The notes: generated from the sequence alone by a model not told the origin. 64,000 nucleotides of DNA from Isoetes taiwanensis (GCA_021234155.1 JAJEKV010000276.1:62001-126000); one strand, 5' to 3'. Counted from the stretch's first letter, positions 44,931 to 56,896 are shown. Numbers and translations: made by a program.

Positions 44931-45500
44931 CTAGAAATGAACTTTTTGATGATTAGTCATCTTTTTATAAGCCATCCTGGACAATCTGGCTTCTTATTAT
45001 AAGTGCTATTGTTTCTTTGGCAAGGATGGCATCTATACTCCCAAGTCAGTATTTTGTAAAAAAATGTATAGCAGTGGGATTAGGAACTTGTACTGGTATG
45101 TCCTTGCAATACATTTCAGAGTTCCCTTTCCTACATGTCCCCCTTAGCTGCAACTTTATTTCTGTAGCCGTATTTATTGTGTTTAGCCACCTTCCATCTA
45201 CAAATAGTCCAAGGTTTTTAATTTAGGTATTTGAACTTCTTTGTTGCACTTTTGCTTATATATTACAAAAAGTAGACTGGTCTTCAGGGTAAGCAGAATA
45301 CAAAAAACAGGATGAAGCAGAATACATTATTTAGCTTTCTACAGACACACACGCTCTTATGGATATCTAAAGTCCATGGTTTGGTTTCTTACAACCAAAC
45401 CAACAACATATTATAGTCCTGCCATCATTCTATCTTCCCTGGGCATAGAAATCAACATTTTTAAAAGCACGCTTTAGGACCAACTTGAATAAGAACTGGC
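44931..45500. other. Downstream region of the HSPA12-like gene
   Basis: Flank between element C and the Hsp70-like gene's stop codon. No separate gene supported; the plus frame 45017-45226 has no recognised domain. Confidence 0.4.
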
Positions 45501-47474
45501 CTATTGGAAACAGAAGAAGTCTAAAAGAAAGCATGCTGCCTTTTGGCTTGCTTTGGCTACCACAGATGGTGCCTGGGTGTTCCTTCCTTGGTATGCTGCG
45601 ATATGCGTATAATTCTCTTCCCTACCTCTGAAGACAGGTGATGTATCTATAGGAAATGGTGAGCCAGATAAAAATTCAGTTGGCAATGGTTGGGCAGAAG
45701 TCTCCACATAGTAAAGCCTCTCCGCAAGCCTACTTCCAAAATTTAACCTCTTTGCACTTACCTCTATCCTCGATTTGCCAAAATACATTGTCACCTCGAC
45801 CTTACGTTCCTTTCCCAAATGCATACCATCTGTAATATTCAAAGCATACGTGCCTATTTTGACACATCCATCTTCTGTTATGTATTTTGGATTTTCACTA
45901 GCTGAACTGTACAGGTCTATAGTCATCCTCTCTTGATCGGCACTCGCTGCATAGATTGTGATTGAGCTTGAAGAATCCTCTAAAATAGACTGGTTACGCT
46001 TTACAATATGGGAAAACCTTGTACTACAGTATGCTTTCCCATCATACCATTCTATACTCTCTGTAGGATCTCCAGCTTTAAAGCTCAACCAAGATTTTAG
46101 GCCATAAGTCCATTTGCAAACTCTAGAAACAACCAATTGGGACTTAAAGCCCAACCTGACAGCCCCATGAACTACTGCAGAGCCAGCATTTGGAGGAACA
46201 ATCACATCAATATATTGGAATTTCTTCTTAATGCATTGCACCAGATACTTATTTTCTGAGAACCCACCCACTACCAAAATAGATTTCACGTAGGAAACAG
46301 AGATCTGCTTCTTAACTAAATTGACAACTTTTGAAACTTCTGGGTCAAAAATTTCGTGCAAGTCAGAAGAATTGAGAACCATTACCTCATATTCCTTCTC
46401 GTTTCTAACATGTCCAACAGATCTATCATATTCCTTCCATTTAGTTGACAAGCTTACAGGCAGTTGCCATAGCATGAGAGAAGTTGGGGATCCATCAAAG
46501 CCACATTTCCTTGCAAGCCACCAGCTCATAAGCTCCATAATAGCCTTGGGATTGGATTCGCTATAGTACTTGAAGAAGTCTATTTTTCTCCAAACAACAT
46601 TAAGGAAGTTAATGTCCACAAATGTTCCACCCCCCATGCAACCACTGCTCATGCCTACTTCTCGAACCTGCAGGGATCGATCGTCTACTTTTTGATGCAG
46701 TGCAAGATCAATGGTTCCACCCCCAATATCAGCTACCAAATATTGATCCCCTTGTCTTAAATTGTGCAGCTGCTTCTGCGAATAAATGGAAGCTGCTTCT
46801 GGTTCCAAAGCTATGGACAAATGATGCCAACTAGCGTCAGCATCCCTGCAATTTGCTCCCACCACCATTCCAGCCTTTTCTGCATAGATTTCCATGGTTT
46901 GCTTGGCACATTCATCCCAAATAGCAGGCACTGTAATACACCACTTCACACCTGTCTTGCTGAAATTTTCACCATAGCACAGCTTCAATTCACCCATGGC
47001 AAATTCAGATATTGCTCTAAGATAATCAACAACGAGCTTCTCGACTGTGAGCCCATTTGGAAGAACTGGCTCAGGATTGCCTGGTGCCAAAAACAACTTG
47101 AATTTGGTGATAAAATATCCCACATTATTATTTGAATCTGTGATGATAACAATTTCTGCATTGTTAGAATTTTCATACTCATTCTCTGGCTGATATCTCT
47201 GCGCCTCTCTGGCCCCTTCAAGGGCATTAACATACTCCAACAGCGCAGGCCAACCCCATGCTTTCAGTTCCAAGGAACCATAAGGTCCAGTTAGAGAATA
47301 GAAAAGACTTGTCTGAGTTTTGCAGTATCTGCCACCACCGGCTTCAACGTAAGCAGGCCAATTGTCAAAAATGTAGACCTCGTTAGGATTGCTGCGACGG
47401 GCATATGCAAATCCAGAATACGTAGTGCCAAAATCTATAGCCACTACCACCTCTGCATCCATTTTCCTATCCAT
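45501..47474 (-). CDS. HSPA12-like Hsp70 family protein
   Basis: A 657-residue, uninterrupted frame without introns. Hsp70-type ATPase motifs are in order: phosphate-1 loop AIDFGTTYSGFAYA (12-25), KWCITVPAIWDECAKQTM (177-194), EPEAA (224-228), phosphate-2 VADIGGGTIDLAL (247-259), and adenosine motif ILVVGGFSENKYL (399-411) followed by PPNAGSAVVHGAVRLG (427-442). The wording FGTTYSGFAYA and the absence of a typical substrate-binding domain or C-terminal EEVD place it with the HSPA12 branch rather than cytosolic, ER or organelle Hsp70. HSPA12 relatives in animals act in signalling and lipid-linked processes; the role in plants is not established. A TATA-like attttata lies about 50 bp upstream (near 47530). 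A second ATG four codons in is an alternative start. Confidence 0.9.
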   Translation of the reverse strand: MDRKMDAEVVVAIDFGTTYSGFAYARRSNPNEVYIFDNWPAYVEAGGGRYCKTQTSLFYSLTGPYGSLELKAWGWPALLEYVNALEGAREAQRYQPENEYENSNNAEIVIITDSNNNVGYFITKFKLFLAPGNPEPVLPNGLTVEKLVVDYLRAISEFAMGELKLCYGENFSKTGVKWCITVPAIWDECAKQTMEIYAEKAGMVVGANCRDADASWHHLSIALEPEAASIYSQKQLHNLRQGDQYLVADIGGGTIDLALHQKVDDRSLQVREVGMSSGCMGGGTFVDINFLNVVWRKIDFFKYYSESNPKAIMELMSWWLARKCGFDGSPTSLMLWQLPVSLSTKWKEYDRSVGHVRNEKEYEVMVLNSSDLHEIFDPEVSKVVNLVKKQISVSYVKSILVVGGFSENKYLVQCIKKKFQYIDVIVPPNAGSAVVHGAVRLGFKSQLVVSRVCKWTYGLKSWLSFKAGDPTESIEWYDGKAYCSTRFSHIVKRNQSILEDSSSSITIYAASADQERMTIDLYSSASENPKYITEDGCVKIGTYALNITDGMHLGKERKVEVTMYFGKSRIEVSAKRLNFGSRLAERLYYVETSAQPLPTEFLSGSPFPIDTSPVFRGREENYTHIAAYQGRNTQAPSVVAKASQKAACFLLDFFCFQ

Positions 47475-50123
47475 CAGATCACCAGATGCAGGATAAGTGC
47501 CATAGGCCCCTATTAATATTGCTTATAAAATATTTTATGTTTTGTATATTCTACACTAATGTGGGAATACAACAGAACTTAACTGGCTAGCACATTGAGG
47601 CCACTACTACTTCTGCAATGCTGCATCCATCCAGATGTAGAAAAAGAATTTACTACTTACTATGCCCCATTCACTACAGGTATCCACGTCGTTCGTTTAT
47701 TCCACAAGTGTGCTATTATTCCCTAGTCGTGCATGGACGCAATTGCCAATCGTGTCTTTCCATTGGCGGCTGAAAATAGTGATATGGCAGAATTCCAAAG
47801 GTTGGTGGCGCAATTCCACAGTTGGTGATTAAATCGGTGGAATCTCCAACTTACTTAGAATTACGACTAAAAAACCCAGAACAAAAAATTTGTTATTCTA
47901 AATTGCATGGCTTAAATTTTTTTGGACACTGAACCACTTAAAAATCACAGACAAGAAAACATTGGAAATAAAATATTTTTGTCAATTAGAATGCATGGCT
48001 TAAAGGCTCTTGGTATGACTGTTCTTGAAAAAATTTGAGTTCGTATGTTCATGAAATCTCCACATGAAATGAGTCTATCTATCAATAGTAGAAAGCATTC
48101 AAACACTCTATTGTGAAACAAGATAGGATGATTAATATTGAACCCACTTCTTTTACCCATTTTATTCAATGGTTGAGACAGACAAAAAATTTGTGTTGAG
48201 CCACTATTGAAAAAAATTAATCCATTTTACTATGGTCCACTATTGCATTAATTAGATCCATTGTTCCATTATTTACCATGGTCCATTATTTCCTTGGGTG
48301 TATATAGCCCAAGGAATCTCCCCACCAAAGGGACCTATTTAAAAATAGTAAGGGCCACACGTAATACCCTACCCTACTGTAAATAAGATTAAATGACACT
48401 TTATTCGATGATTTAGATTGAGACAATCATTTTGTGTTGATTCACTACTGACAAAATTTAATCCATTTTACCATGTTTCATTTTTGGAACATATTTCACT
48501 ATTGGTGACCCTCCCCTATAGGTACAACGTCATGCATTTATTCCACACAACATGCAATTATTCCCTAGTCGTGCATAAATGCAATTGTGTTTTTCACTAT
48601 TATATAGTGCTATGAAAGAATCAATAGAATAGGATAGAATAGAATAGAATAAAATAGTGTTGGGGACTTCGAGAAACACAAAAATCTACCTATTATTTGT
48701 AAACAATATGGCAACTATAGATAACTATAGTTAACTGTCAAAGAATCTACTTTGCCACCTACTGGCCTATGACACTTTGATATCAACATGAAGCATTCTA
48801 TTACTCTTTTAAACCGAGGAATGTCATGTCATAGGCTCATCATTTTTTGATATATATAGAATTATTGATGTCTAGTTTGTCTATCTATATTTATATACAA
48901 GTGTTTGAACTTTGAGCGACTGTATGTGGTCGGCCCTGCAAAAGACACCCATTGTAAAAGATTCCCCTCTAGATTTCCTCAGTATTATCCTAGATTCACT
49001 TAGATTCCTCCCAAAATTCCCTCATAAGATTCCTCATGACTCTGTCGAGATTTCACAATAACCATTAAGATTCTCTCAAAATTCATTAAGATTCCTTTAT
49101 GTTCACTCGTAATTTTCAAGATTATTGCGAATTCCCTTGCATTCCTTGAATATGCTCTTAGATTCTCCAAAATTCTCTCAAATATTCATGGAGGTTGATC
49201 GATATTCCTCTAGATTTCCATAAGATTCCCCAACATTCCATGAGATTTTATTATCGTATGAAGTTGATGGTATATATTTTATATCTATCTATCTATCTTG
49301 TTAATTTGGGTTTTCCCATTTGGCCAAAAGTGGAGTTTTTTTGAAGTTATTTTCTTAAGCTTTTGGTGAGTTTAGATGTTGGAATAAATTTTTTATTTTC
49401 AAGAATTCGGAGAATTTTGGGTTGCCCCTAGGGGGGCAAACCCTCGCTGAGGTGGTTTCTTAGCATATTCTAAGAATATGCTGGTATATACCTCGTATAT
49501 TCTGAAAACTGCTTCAAACCTGCTAGCGTCCTTAAACTCGCGGTCACCCTCGTTAGTGGGCACCGTGTAACCGATAGCCGGAACGACCCTCTCCTCTAAT
49601 GCATTTATCTGCAAGAATTGCATTCCAGGTCCCCATTATAATTCCTCAGAGCTCGAGCCGCATGCCAGAGCCCGAGAAATAGCCCTGTTCTTTGCTTGTG
49701 AACTAAGCCTTATCTTCTGCAGGCTTTTTGATCGGCCTGAGTGTCTGTGCTTAGGCTCTGCTTGTTCACAGACAGGGAGGCGGCATCATCCTTGTGTTTA
49801 TCAGGGCAGAGGCCAATGTATATGAAAAGGATGCAAATAAGATACAGTAAGGTCACATAAATGTATGATCTATAAACTATCTTCTACAGAAGGCTATACA
49901 TCATGAAACAAAATATTGGAACTTGAATAAACAGTTTCTGGTCTAGTCTGCAAAAAGATATGGTAGTGGCATAATATGTTCGAGTAATTGAGATAATATT
50001 AACGGTGTTGACAGCTCACTGTTCTCTTGACTTCTCAAGTGCCCAATGGCTACTAATGGACTTTCTGACTTGTATCCCTATTAAAAGTACTAATAAGGAC
50101 GAAATGCATTCTTTTTATTGCAG
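47475..50123. other. Intergenic DNA upstream of the HSPA12-like gene
   Basis: Holds the gene's presumed promoter (about 47475-47600) and then AT-rich DNA. A pentanucleotide run AGAAT at 48622-48655 could be the tail of a minus-strand LINE copy. A short tatctatc run lies near 49285. The minus frame 49623-49399 (74 residues, EERVVPAIGYTVPTNEGDRE) reads like protein but I cannot assign it. I looked for kinase-core exons of the ABC1 fragment here and saw none. Confidence 0.4.
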
Positions 50124-50773
50124 GTGTTGAATGGTTTAATTGAACTGGGAGCCTTGCAGCCAACAGGTGACCTTGGGTCTGTAAGTTCAATGTTTGCAGT
50201 TTGGAAAAAACTACATTAGTTTATGCCATGTGCCATGTAAATCGCGATAAGTCATGATCTTTTATTCAGGTTAGAAGATCATTCAATTCTTTCTGGATAA
50301 CCTAATGATCAAAACACAACGCTTTCAGTTATTGTAGAAGTAAGTATAAATTTCAAGCCATCCAATCGTAACAGACCGGAAATGATCTAATAATATGCAA
50401 AAATGCCAGGAGTTTGATTTGGCAGTTTTTTCATTCTTCCTCTAAATTTTAAATTATTCCTATGGTGGCAATTGAAACATTGTCAATGAATGAAATAGTA
50501 TTTTCTGGAAAGGTGAATAATATGTCTGAATATGTCAATAACAGGACTTGTTCGCTATAGCTTCGGACCAGTCTTTTCGGTTTCCATCGACTTTTATGTT
50601 TGTTTTGCGGGCTTTCACCACATTTGAAGGTAAGGCTAGTACTTCCGGAATCTATTGTAGTTCATCTTGAGGACTATGTAAGAATGTAGCTATTGCCTTT
50701 CCATGTTTCAGGAATTGGGAATAATTTGGATCCCAATTTTTCTTTCACAAAAGTGGCCGCACCATATGCTCAG
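50124..50773 (+). pseudogene. ABC1-like kinase (ABC1K/ADCK) exons, partial and frameshifted
   Basis: ABC1K proteins are atypical kinases of plastids and mitochondria that regulate prenyl-lipid metabolism. Exon 1 here (50124-50180, exactly 19 codons between AG and GT) reads VLNGLIELGALQPTGDLGS. Exon 2 (50270-50339) starts VRRS and ends NTTLSVIVE but has lost its frame by small deletions. Exon 3 (50545-50629) reads DLFAIASDQSFRFPSTFMFV, then LRAFTTFEG. Exon 4 (50712-50773) reads IGNNLDPNFSFTKVAAPYAQ. These correspond to the segment just after the kinase core. The ATP-binding and catalytic exons and the C-terminus were not found, so this is a gene remnant. Splice signals are otherwise well kept. 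Confidence 0.8.
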
Positions 50774-51672
50774 GTTATTTTTATGCCTTCTTGGCAGTTG
50801 TTCTAAACGTTTATAGCACTTATGAGATTAGAAAACTTGGTTAAAAAGTTAACTAGTTTTTCTACTCTCATGAGCTTCTCGACACTTGTCAATCCAAAAG
50901 AAATGGACAGTACATTGTTCAAGAGATACAAGGGCAAGTTTCTGAGGTAGTTTTTTATTTTCCTAAATATGGTGTAAAAAATCTGTTTTGATCCCTTGCA
51001 TCCTGAAACTAACAAACTTAAATTTTGTAATCTCTTCTTTATTGCATAGAGTATTGAGGATGTGTGATTACATAGAGAGATGGAAGATGCTCATGTATTG
51101 ACGAGGAAAACTGGTGAAAGACGTAGGGAAGGCAATGGTTATATAGCCAGAGTGTATAAAGATGTGGAGTCATCTGGTCCAGTTATATAATATTTAGTAG
51201 TTAGGGTACCTCTAATACTGCTACTGAAAGCCAACTCCAAGTAAAGCAGAAGGGAAAGAAAACCAAGATTGCTTCACTATTTGGCTGTAGACCAAAGAAA
51301 CTCTTCATGCCTTTAAGGGTGTCGTTTGGTCATCCCATCTGCTCGTTGATCTCCTGTAGCATGGCATTACTCAAGATTCGGACTGTACTCCTACAAAACA
51401 AACTTTAAGATTAAGAGTTAGTACAAAACAGACTTTGAAATTAAGAGTTAGTATCAGGGTAATACTTCAAAATCTTTTATTAAAGCAATAGCCCCTGAGA
51501 CATCAACATATAGCTTTGTTGTTTCCGGAATAAAATTAACAGCCAACATCATTTCTTGAGTAACCTACACACATTTTCAATTTCTATAGTTCATTACCTT
51601 ATATTATATTGTTTATAATAGTATAATAGCTCTACTTTAAATGAAAAGCTGAAATTCCAAACTATAAACTGT
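50774..51672. other. Sequence after the ABC1K remnant
   Basis: No further ABC1K exon recognised. A local repeat (caaaacagactttgaaattaagagttagta and a near copy) lies near 51.40 kb. No gene supported. Confidence 0.4.
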
Positions 51673-51851
51673 CACTACTACAAAAATAGGTGACATTTAT
51701 CCTTCGCCTTTTCACGGAGCATAAACGTCACTTTTGTGCCATTTGGGGAGCACAAACGTCATAAATGGCACAAAAGTGACGTTTATGCTCTGTAAAAAGG
51801 TATAGGATAAATGTCACTTTTGTGCCATTTCTACCTATTTTTGTGGTAGTG
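51673..51851. mobile_element. 179-bp CACTA-type MITE
   Basis: The left end CACTACTACAAAAATAGG and the right end CCTATTTTTGTGGTAGTG are near-perfect inverted repeats. TGT is duplicated on both sides (51670-51672 and 51852-51854), the 3-bp duplication of CACTA elements. Most of the interior also folds back on itself, with caaaagtgacatttatcc-like words repeated in both orientations. Noncoding. Confidence 0.85.
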
Positions 51852-51854
51852 TGT

Positions 51855-52202
51855 AGAATGCAGTCTGTGCCATTTGTGCATGATATTTAGTTTTTTTTGC
51901 ATAAATTTTATTATGAATAATACTATAATGATAGATCTACTCTAGAATACGTACAATATTGAGTAGATCTTCTATAATTCTTAGATCTGCAATATTGAAG
52001 GCACAATCCAGATGCTCCTCTGACTTAGCAGATCTAATACCTATCTAATACTAGAAGTAAGATAGTACTTCTCCACCTACAAGTATGTGGGAGTGGAGTT
52101 TCCTTCCACTTTGTGTTGAGACACATCCATCCGATTGCGGGTGATAGCAGGTTAGAAAGCATTTGCAATGCAGAACAATAGCCACAGGGCAGAGCTCTAT
52201 GA
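51855..52202. other. Spacer before the LINE fragment
   Basis: Nothing recognised except a possible upstream continuation of the LINE fragment near 52.1 kb. Confidence 0.35.
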
Positions 52203-52765
52203 TTAGGGCCATCAATCACATATGTTCAGGGTACTGGTGGAGCCCATTCTTCTGTATGGGATCGAGTCCTACTCTAGCACCCAGTTGTGTCCCTTGCGAC
52301 TTGGAATAACTTAGAACAGATGCATAAGGCCTTCTTAGCACGGGCAGTCGGAGTGAAATCCATTGTCCCATATCAAATCCTATTGCAAGAGACATCATTC
52401 TTACCTCTTCAGAGGACAGCCCTTGATAGGCACATTATCTATTTCCAGAAGGTTGTCAATATGGACGATGCCCGTCTCTCAAACCTGGCTTACACCACGG
52501 CAATGGGACCAGAATGGCTCAAGGCCTGTTGGAAGGACAAGAGAGCTCAGTGGCTAGCCAGATGGAATGTGCAGGAGCATAGTTGCATACAGTGAACACA
52601 GAGGATGATTGCGACAGCCTGTGGCATTACCTTGATACTTGTTTCCTCGTCAAGCTTTGGGACCCCAGGGCCCTGGAGCAGGTCAAAACAACATATTACA
52701 AGCAAATAGGCTGATTGGTCTCCATGGACGATAAAAAAACATTCAATTCAATTCCTTTCAGTTTC
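52203..52765 (+). mobile_element. 5'-truncated non-LTR retrotransposon (LINE), 3' part
   Basis: Translated pieces are the C-terminal part of a LINE reverse transcriptase: VLVEPILLYGIESYSSTQLC, then after a frameshift near 52275 WNNLEQMHKAFLARAVGVKS, IVPYQILLQETSFLPLQ, and an Arg/Trp-rich end KDKRAQWLARW. Many plant LINEs carry the same W-N-x-x-E and GVKS-PY motifs. After the stop, the element ends ctgattggtctccatggacg, ataaaaaaac and a short ATTCA tail. The palm with the catalytic YADD motif is missing. Confidence 0.85.
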
Positions 52766-53219
52766 AATCCATTAGCTATGACTAGAATTATAATGACAAA
52801 TCTACTCTAAGTCTACACATGTACAATAGTGAGTACTTCTGCCATAATTGAAGCTACTATTATTCCCATAGCTGCATTATTGAAGGTACAACGTAGCTGA
52901 ACCTCTGCTTTATCTGATATAATAACTGAAGTAAGATACTAGTCTGAAATATTATTTAATTTCTAAATAATATCATGATCTCAAACCTGGTTAGTTCGAG
53001 CTGGATCAATGGCTTGTTGATCTGTATCCATCATGGTCTTTGCCTTGTTTTTGGCCATGCCACTCTTCTTTTCATGTATCTTCTTCCTGGTGACCATATT
53101 GAGGTCACCTTTCCTTCTACCCATGCAAATGCAATGCCAGTAAATGTATACAACTCTACTTTCATGCCATATCCAGTGTTCCAATTTGGCGACCAAATTC
53201 AACTTTATATAGCATGTTA
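52766..53219. other. Spacer between LINE fragments
   Basis: AT-rich; no gene recognised. Confidence 0.4.
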
Positions 53220-53470
53220 AGGCTAAGTTCTGTCCTTATCGGGGAGGGCCTTACACTGGGGAGTGTACCCAGCTTCCATGTCCAGCTGGGCCATGCTGCC
53301 TTTTTAGGTTTTTCTTGTTGATTTTTTTGTTTGGTATCTTGGTCATTTGAATTTTGGTCATTGTATTGGTCATTTGAATTTTGGTCATTGTATATATTCC
53401 ATATAAATAAAGAAAGGGGTGGGGAGGTGGGGGGGGGAGGGAGGGAGGGAGGGAGGGAGGGAGGAAAGAT
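53220..53470. repeat. LINE-tail-like DNA with a duplicated 27-bp unit and (GGGA)n
   Basis: The phrase cagctgggccatgctgcctttttagg resembles 3' untranslated ends of plant LINEs. A unit tggtcatttgaattttggtc plus attgtat is duplicated in tandem near 53340-53392. A G-rich run and (GGGA)n microsatellite follow at 53424-53465. Confidence 0.5.
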
Positions 53471-53759
53471 CATAAAAGGGCGGATGCCAAGACAACATGG
53501 TTTGCAATGGTAGATTCATTTCAGATAATCAACAGACAAAAATTAGATGTGATACATATGGGACAGTGTTCGGGTGTAACATTTCGGTTCTAGTTCTGTT
53601 AAAAGTGAACCGTATTGTGTAAAGTTCCAGAATGATGATGTGCAACTAGGTGGCATAGATTCTAATATGCTAGTGAAGGCCATAATACAAAATATAGGGG
53701 AGTATACAATGGCATCGATCCGAGCCCTCGGATCAGTATTCTAGGAAGGGACGAGCATC

Positions 53760-53767
53760 TATATAAG
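53760..53767 (+). promoter_or_regulatory. Possible TATA box
   Basis: TATATAAG is followed after about 30 bases by a pyrimidine-rich stretch with ctcactacaac, a plausible start region. No coding frame can be linked to it, though the open frame 54182-54427 follows an intron-acceptor-like tttcag. Weak evidence. Confidence 0.3.
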
Positions 53768-53970
53768 TGCTCTTCATTCTTGAGGCCAGTTATCGATGTC
53801 TTCTCACTACAACATTTTCTTTCCTTGCCCATTGCTTCCCCCCCTTACCCGCCCTTATATGTTGTTTGAGTTCATTTTGTTTTCCATGTTTTTTCCTGTT
53901 TCAATACTGACCATATTGTCTTCCACGCGTCGGTGTTGATGTGGTGATGTTTCTCCACAGACATGGTACT

Positions 53971-54040
53971 GCTTTATTCCACCTGCTGGGGTGATGCTGC
54001 TTTATTCCACCTGCTGGGGTGATGCTGTTTATTTCCACCT
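53971..54040. repeat. 28-bp tandem duplication
   Basis: gctttattccacctgctggg plus gtgatgct occurs at 53971 and 53999, with a third, partial copy after it (tttatttccacc). Confidence 0.85.
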
Positions 54041-54409
54041 TGAAGATGACGCTATTTTCTTTTCCATCGCTTAATGTCATTTTTCTATACATCATCCGTA
54101 CTAATCTTTCACATCGTTTGTTTTTTATTGTTTAGGGAGTCCCATTCTTCTTCTCCCTAACCATTAATCGGTGCTTTTCATGTGTTTTACTTGTTTCAGG
54201 TACTCTACCATCTAGCGGGTTCACTCACTCTTGTGTCCATTATTGCTTCACTTCATTTGATTCTCCAAGCAACCATCAAGGTTGTTGGCGACTATTTCTC
54301 ACTAGGGTTTTCCTCGAAAACCCGAAAGGGCAGGGTTTTTCACCCTGATGAGAAGTTTTCGCCAATGCCCTTATTATTGCCAAAGCATATTTTATTATTT
54401 TGCCTGTTA

Positions 54410-56035
54410 TTTTGCTACATATTCTAAACGAAGTGCACCCTGGACTACCACAGTCGTCGGATTCGTCGATCCTATGACTCAGATTGTCTCTGGACATCTT
54501 TCGTTTCGCTTATAATCATTTATGATTGGAGACGCCTATGATTTTGAAATATGAAATACGATTTCGCCTAAGGTTTTGAGGGAATATCGTACCTCTAACG
54601 GCTTTGCCTAATTTTTTAGAATATGAAATACGGGGGCTCGAACCTCTACCAAATTAACTCAATGTCCTAATAAAACTACATTAGCCAACGTACCCAGTGA
54701 GCTAATATAATTATTTTTTATCTTGAATCTATGTTTTTTTTATAACCACCCATTCAATTGTTTTAGGAATATATAGTCTATGGTTTCAGGAATTGTTATT
54801 TTTACATCCATATCAAATCCCGTTATTTTGCTACATATTCTAAACGAAGTGCACTCTGGACTACCACAGTCGTCGGATTCGTCGATCCTATGACTCAGAT
54901 TGTATGTTGGGGCGTCTGGACACCTTTCGTTTCGCTTATAGTCATTTATGATTGGAGGTGCCTATGATTTTGAAATATGAAATACGATTTCGCCTAAGGT
55001 TTTGAGGGAATATCGTACCCTATACGGTTTGCCTAAGATTTTAGAATATGAAATACGGGGGCTCGAACCTCTACCAAAATAACTCAATGTCCTAATAGAA
55101 CTACTTTAACCAACGTACCCAGTGAGCTAATGTGATTATTTTTTATCTTGAATCTATGTTTTTTTTTTATAACCACCCATTCAATTGTTTTAGGAATATA
55201 TGGTCTATGGTTTCAGGAATTGTTATTTTTACATCCATATCAAATCCACCTGGAACCTCCTGTTATTTTGCTACATATTCTAAACGAAGTGCACCCTGGA
55301 CTACCACAATCGTCGGATTCGTCGATCCTACGACTCAGATTGTATGTTGGGGCGTCTGGACACCTTTCGTTTCGCTTATAGTCATTTATGATTGGAGGTG
55401 CCTATGATTTTAAAATATGAAATACGATTTCGCCTAAGGTTTTGAGGGAATATCGTACCCTATACGGTTTGCCTAAGATTTTAGAATATGAAATACGGGG
55501 GCTCGAACCTCTACCAAAATAACTCAATGTCCTAATAAAACTACTTTAACCAACGTACCCAGTGAGCTAATGTGATTATTTTTTATCTTGAATCTATGTT
55601 TTTTTTTATAACCACCCATTCAATTGTTTTAGGAATATATGGTCTATGGTTTCAGGAATTGTTATTTTTACATCCATATCAAATCCACCTGGAACCTCCT
55701 GTTATTTTGCTACATATTCTAAACGAAGTGCACCCTGGACTACCACAATCGTCGGATTCGTCGATCCTACGACTCAGATTGTATGTTGGGGCCTCTGGAC
55801 ACCTTTCGTTTCGCTTATAGTCATTTATGATTGGAGGTGCCTATGATTTTGAAATATGAAATACGATTTCGCCTAAGGTTTTGAGGTAATATCGTACCTC
55901 TATACGGCTTTGCCTAAGATTTTAGAATATGAAATATGGGGGCTCGAACCTCTACCAAAATAACTCAATGTCCTAATAAAACTACTTTAGCCAACGTACC
56001 CAGTGAGCTAATGTGATTATTTTTTATTTTGAATC

Positions 56036-56071
<36 letters not shown>

Positions 56072-56170
56072 CCACCCATTCAATTGTTTTAGGAATATAT
56101 GGTCTATGGTTTCAGGAATTGTTATTTTTACATCTATATAAAATCCCCCTGGAACCCCCTGTTATTTTGC
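54410..56170. repeat. Tandem array, ~440-bp unit, four copies plus a partial fifth
   Basis: ttttgctacatattctaaac recurs at about 54410, 54825, 55266 and 55706, with a divergent start near 56165 (spacings near 415, 440, 440 and 460). Copies two to four are very similar, differing by few substitutions and by poly(T) length. Each unit contains, on the minus strand, TTAGCTCACTGGG followed some 60 bases later by GGTTCGAGCCC: good matches to the A and B boxes of tRNA promoters (for example 55570-55556 and 55510-55497). Repeated 77-91-residue open frames are artefacts of the repeat. Confidence 0.85.
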
Positions 56171-56803
56171 TGCATATTTATTTCCTTTTCTTGTGGGGTA
56201 GCTCGACGTTGTTCCTATGGTCAACTTCCCACTCATACTTATTATGATGAAAGACAAGCCTATCTATCTAATCTGCCAGTTTTTGTGTTCTTTGCGAGTC
56301 CCTTACCAGAATGCTTTTTTACGATCGGCTTGCAGAGATAAGCCTTGATATTTCCCTTGGCAACTCTTTTTATAGACCATGGGGACAATGCCTTTTGTTG
56401 AACATGTTGGGTGTGAAACTCAACAAGCAGTGGGATTCTTGGTCCTTCTAATGTTAAAGTAGCATTATTTCTGAGTACTCTGTTTGATTGACAATGCTGG
56501 AAAATGGAGCTTAGTTACTTGATGGGCTTGGAAAATGCAACATATTTGCTTGTTGGGCTCAATCCACACAATCAATAGGCATGAGATTTATTGACTATGC
56601 AGAGCAATACCGTTTTTACAAGGGGGTACAAAAGTTACGGGAATAGTAATTTTGCATCACTTTATAAAATGGTATTGATTTTTATAATCACGATATGTGG
56701 TGGATGGTTGCATAGTCAATGATATTTGGAGCTCTGATCTGGCCTTCTTTCCTTTGGACTTTATGGTAAACCATGATGGCCACTACAAAGGAAGTCGTGA
56801 TGT

Positions 56804-56805
<2 letters not shown>
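56171..56805. other. Spacer after the tandem array
   Basis: No recognised gene or repeat. Confidence 0.4.

Positions 56806-56896
<91 letters not shown>
56806..56896. repeat. (GATA)n microsatellite, about 22 units
   Basis: Uninterrupted gatagatagata run. On the minus strand it directly follows a LINE-like 3' end, so it is probably that element's tail, later expanded. Confidence 0.95.

Noticed and set aside
55132-55846. Near-identical 66-91-residue open frames
   Set aside because: They are the same frames repeated by the 440-bp tandem array.
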